This document shows, in pieces, positions 62,999 to 64,000 of a stretch of DNA of 64,000 nt (positions are counted from its first letter, which is position 1; each line of letters opens with the position of its first letter). A program made the translations under genes and the position numbers. Source of the stretch: Mycolicibacterium sp. (GTDB lineage: Bacteria; Actinomycetota; Actinomycetes; Mycobacteriales; Mycobacteriaceae); contig NZ_JAEMTA010000002.1 in the NCBI RefSeq assembly GCF_016462545.1, positions 166,324 through 230,323 on the forward strand, in the 5' to 3' direction. Under the pieces are notes generated by a model. That model searched no databases, was not told the DNA's origin, and was given only the letters and a program-made list of their open reading frames with translations.

Positions 62999-63880
62999 CT
63001 AGTTCGGCAGGACGAGCACCGGAACCGGGCTGTGGCGCACGATCTTCGTGCCCTTCGAGCCCAGGAACACCCTGGCGATCGCACCCTGGGGTGACGTGCC
63101 GATGGCCAGCAGCTCGCCGTCCTCCCATTCAGCGGCGTCCAGCGCCTGGTCCCAGCCGTTGCCCGTGACCACCTGAAGAACCACGTCATCACCGACGATG
63201 CCCTTGGTCTTCAACGCCGCCAACGCCTCTCGCGAGGCCAGTGCCCAGGACTGCAGAATCGACGTCTCGGCGTCCAGCCCCACCTCGGGTGGGTACATGG
63301 TGCGGCCACGCACCGCGAACGTGATGACCCGCAACGGGATTCCGAGCTGCGTGGCCAGTGCCGCGGACCGCTCGACGACGTGCAGCGAGTCCGCCGTTCC
63401 CGGATAGGCGGCGGTGATCCGAGTGAGCCCGTGCGACTTGGACCCGCGGTAACCGCGGGGGCAGATCGCCAACGGCACCGGCGACGAGTGCAGCAGCCGG
63501 TCGGCGGTCGAACCAACCACCACCTGCCCGAGGCTGCCGTCGGCTGCCGAACCGAGCACCAGTGCTTCAGCGTTCAGGTCGGCGACGGCCTCCAACAGGC
63601 CGCCCGCCGCCGAGCGGTGCGCGTACTTGTGGAAGCTGACCTCGAGGGTGGGGTCGAGCGTGGCGATGCACGCCTTGGCCTGGCTCGCGGAGTCGGCGGC
63701 CAGTCGATCGGCGTACTGCGCATACTCGGCGTCGACCTTGGCGGGCGACGGGGTGCTCCACGGTTTGGGCACGACGGTCACGACGGACAGTGAGGTCTTG
63801 AGCGTGCGGGCCGCCTCCACACCAAGGTTCAGCGCGGACAGTCCCGCCTTGCCTGCGAGGTAGCCAACGACGACAGTCAT
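62999..63880 (-). CDS. Universal stress protein with two tandem USP domains
   Basis: A 293-residue tandem UspA protein. Domain 1 (about 1-145) carries LVLGSAADGSLGQVVVGSTA and domain 2 (about 155-293) carries AIGTSPQGAIARVFLGSKG, each following the G-x2-G-x9-G ATP-binding pattern; both end with HSSPVP or RHSPVPVLVLP. Such proteins in mycobacteria respond to hypoxia or stress and bind ATP or cAMP. It converges on the SDR gene with 3 bp between stops. ATG 63880 is preceded by GGAGGCGG within a tandem repeat. Confidence 0.92.
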   Translation of the reverse strand: MTVVVGYLAGKAGLSALNLGVEAARTLKTSLSVVTVVPKPWSTPSPAKVDAEYAQYADRLAADSASQAKACIATLDPTLEVSFHKYAHRSAAGGLLEAVADLNAEALVLGSAADGSLGQVVVGSTADRLLHSSPVPLAICPRGYRGSKSHGLTRITAAYPGTADSLHVVERSAALATQLGIPLRVITFAVRGRTMYPPEVGLDAETSILQSWALASREALAALKTKGIVGDDVVLQVVTGNGWDQALDAAEWEDGELLAIGTSPQGAIARVFLGSKGTKIVRHSPVPVLVLPN

Positions 63881-63886
63881 GCGCCA

Positions 63887-63949
63887 TCCGCCTCCGCTCC
63901 TCGCTGGAAAGTCCTGCGCGGGTCCGCCTTCGCTCCTCGCTGGAAAGTC
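63887..63949. repeat. Tandem 27-bp direct repeat upstream of the universal stress gene
   Basis: Two 27-bp copies (63887-63913 and 63923-63949) with period 36 bp and one mismatch, containing CTCCTCGCTGGAAAGTC. On the minus strand each copy supplies a GAGGAGCG(G/A)AGGCGG purine-rich stretch; the one nearest the start serves as ribosome site. The other copy spans the stop codon of the upstream gene. Confidence 0.7.
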
Positions 63950-64000
63950 ACGGCGCGTCCTTCGGTGGCGTCACGATCTGCACGTCGTCGACGCCCGGGG
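63948..64000 (-). CDS. C-terminal end of a leftward gene (cut by window edge)
   Basis: One frame reads PGVDDVQIVTPPKDAP then TGA (63948-63950). A polar, proline-rich tail just upstream of a universal stress gene and near arcA would fit an APC-type amino-acid permease, but 16 residues are too few to name it. Confidence 0.45.
   Translation of the reverse strand, partial: PGVDDVQIVTPPKDAP

Overview
The window is high-GC actinobacterial DNA, almost certainly from a rapidly growing Mycobacterium (Mycolicibacterium). From about 16 kb onward the gene order follows the M. tuberculosis block Rv0648-Rv0687: GH38 mannosidase, 'FabD2', ROK kinase, rplJ-rplL, mkl, rpoB-rpoC, nfo, lpqP, fadE8, echA4, a PaaX-like regulator, echA5, Rv0681-like TetR, rpsL-rpsG-fusA-tuf and a mycofactocin-type SDR. 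GTG and TTG starts, four-base start/stop overlaps and strong third-position GC fit this. No tRNA, rRNA or CRISPR array was seen.

Bases 1-11,200 are an accessory catabolic block. It holds AveC-like membrane proteins (one cut by the window edge, one intact, one decayed), two TetR regulators, DoxX, a CRP paralogue coupled to a double-domain acyl-CoA dehydrogenase, a CbbQ/NorQ ATPase with its NorD/CbbO VWA partner but no visible metalloenzyme client, a kinase-fold phosphotransferase lacking the usual HGD motif, and an AhpD/CMD-fold protein.

Bases 11,600-15,250 look like a mobile segment. Related multi-repeat ends with TGTAGG...CCTACA termini bound about 3.5 kb that carries a DUF262/GmrSD-like gene split into two ORFs at a canonical T TTT TTG slippery heptamer, plus an APH-type kinase. 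The right-hand end stops exactly where the start codon of a WYL regulator would be expected. This is the best candidate here for an undescribed system.

Bases 15,200-29,400 form a carbohydrate locus. A WYL regulator, GH38 alpha-mannosidase, SurA-N-like protein and ROK kinase run rightward. A DUF4032 kinase-fold protein and a complete sugar ABC importer (ATPase, two permeases, lipoprotein) run leftward. A GH13 alpha-glucosidase is divergent from the importer.

Bases 29,400-64,000 are mostly conserved housekeeping: the L10 leader with rplJ-rplL, the Mce ATPase, a methyltransferase, an unusual secreted hydrolase-lipocalin fusion, rpoBC, DNA repair, lipid metabolism, small lipoproteins, the streptomycin operon, then a PP2C phosphatase, a SHOCT protein, arginine deiminase, an SDR and a universal stress protein. 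Two insertions stand out. An AbiEi/DUF559 gene sits after rpoC between two near-identical 61-bp terminators. Three copies of a 62-bp palindromic intergenic repeat are dispersed from 47 to 62 kb.
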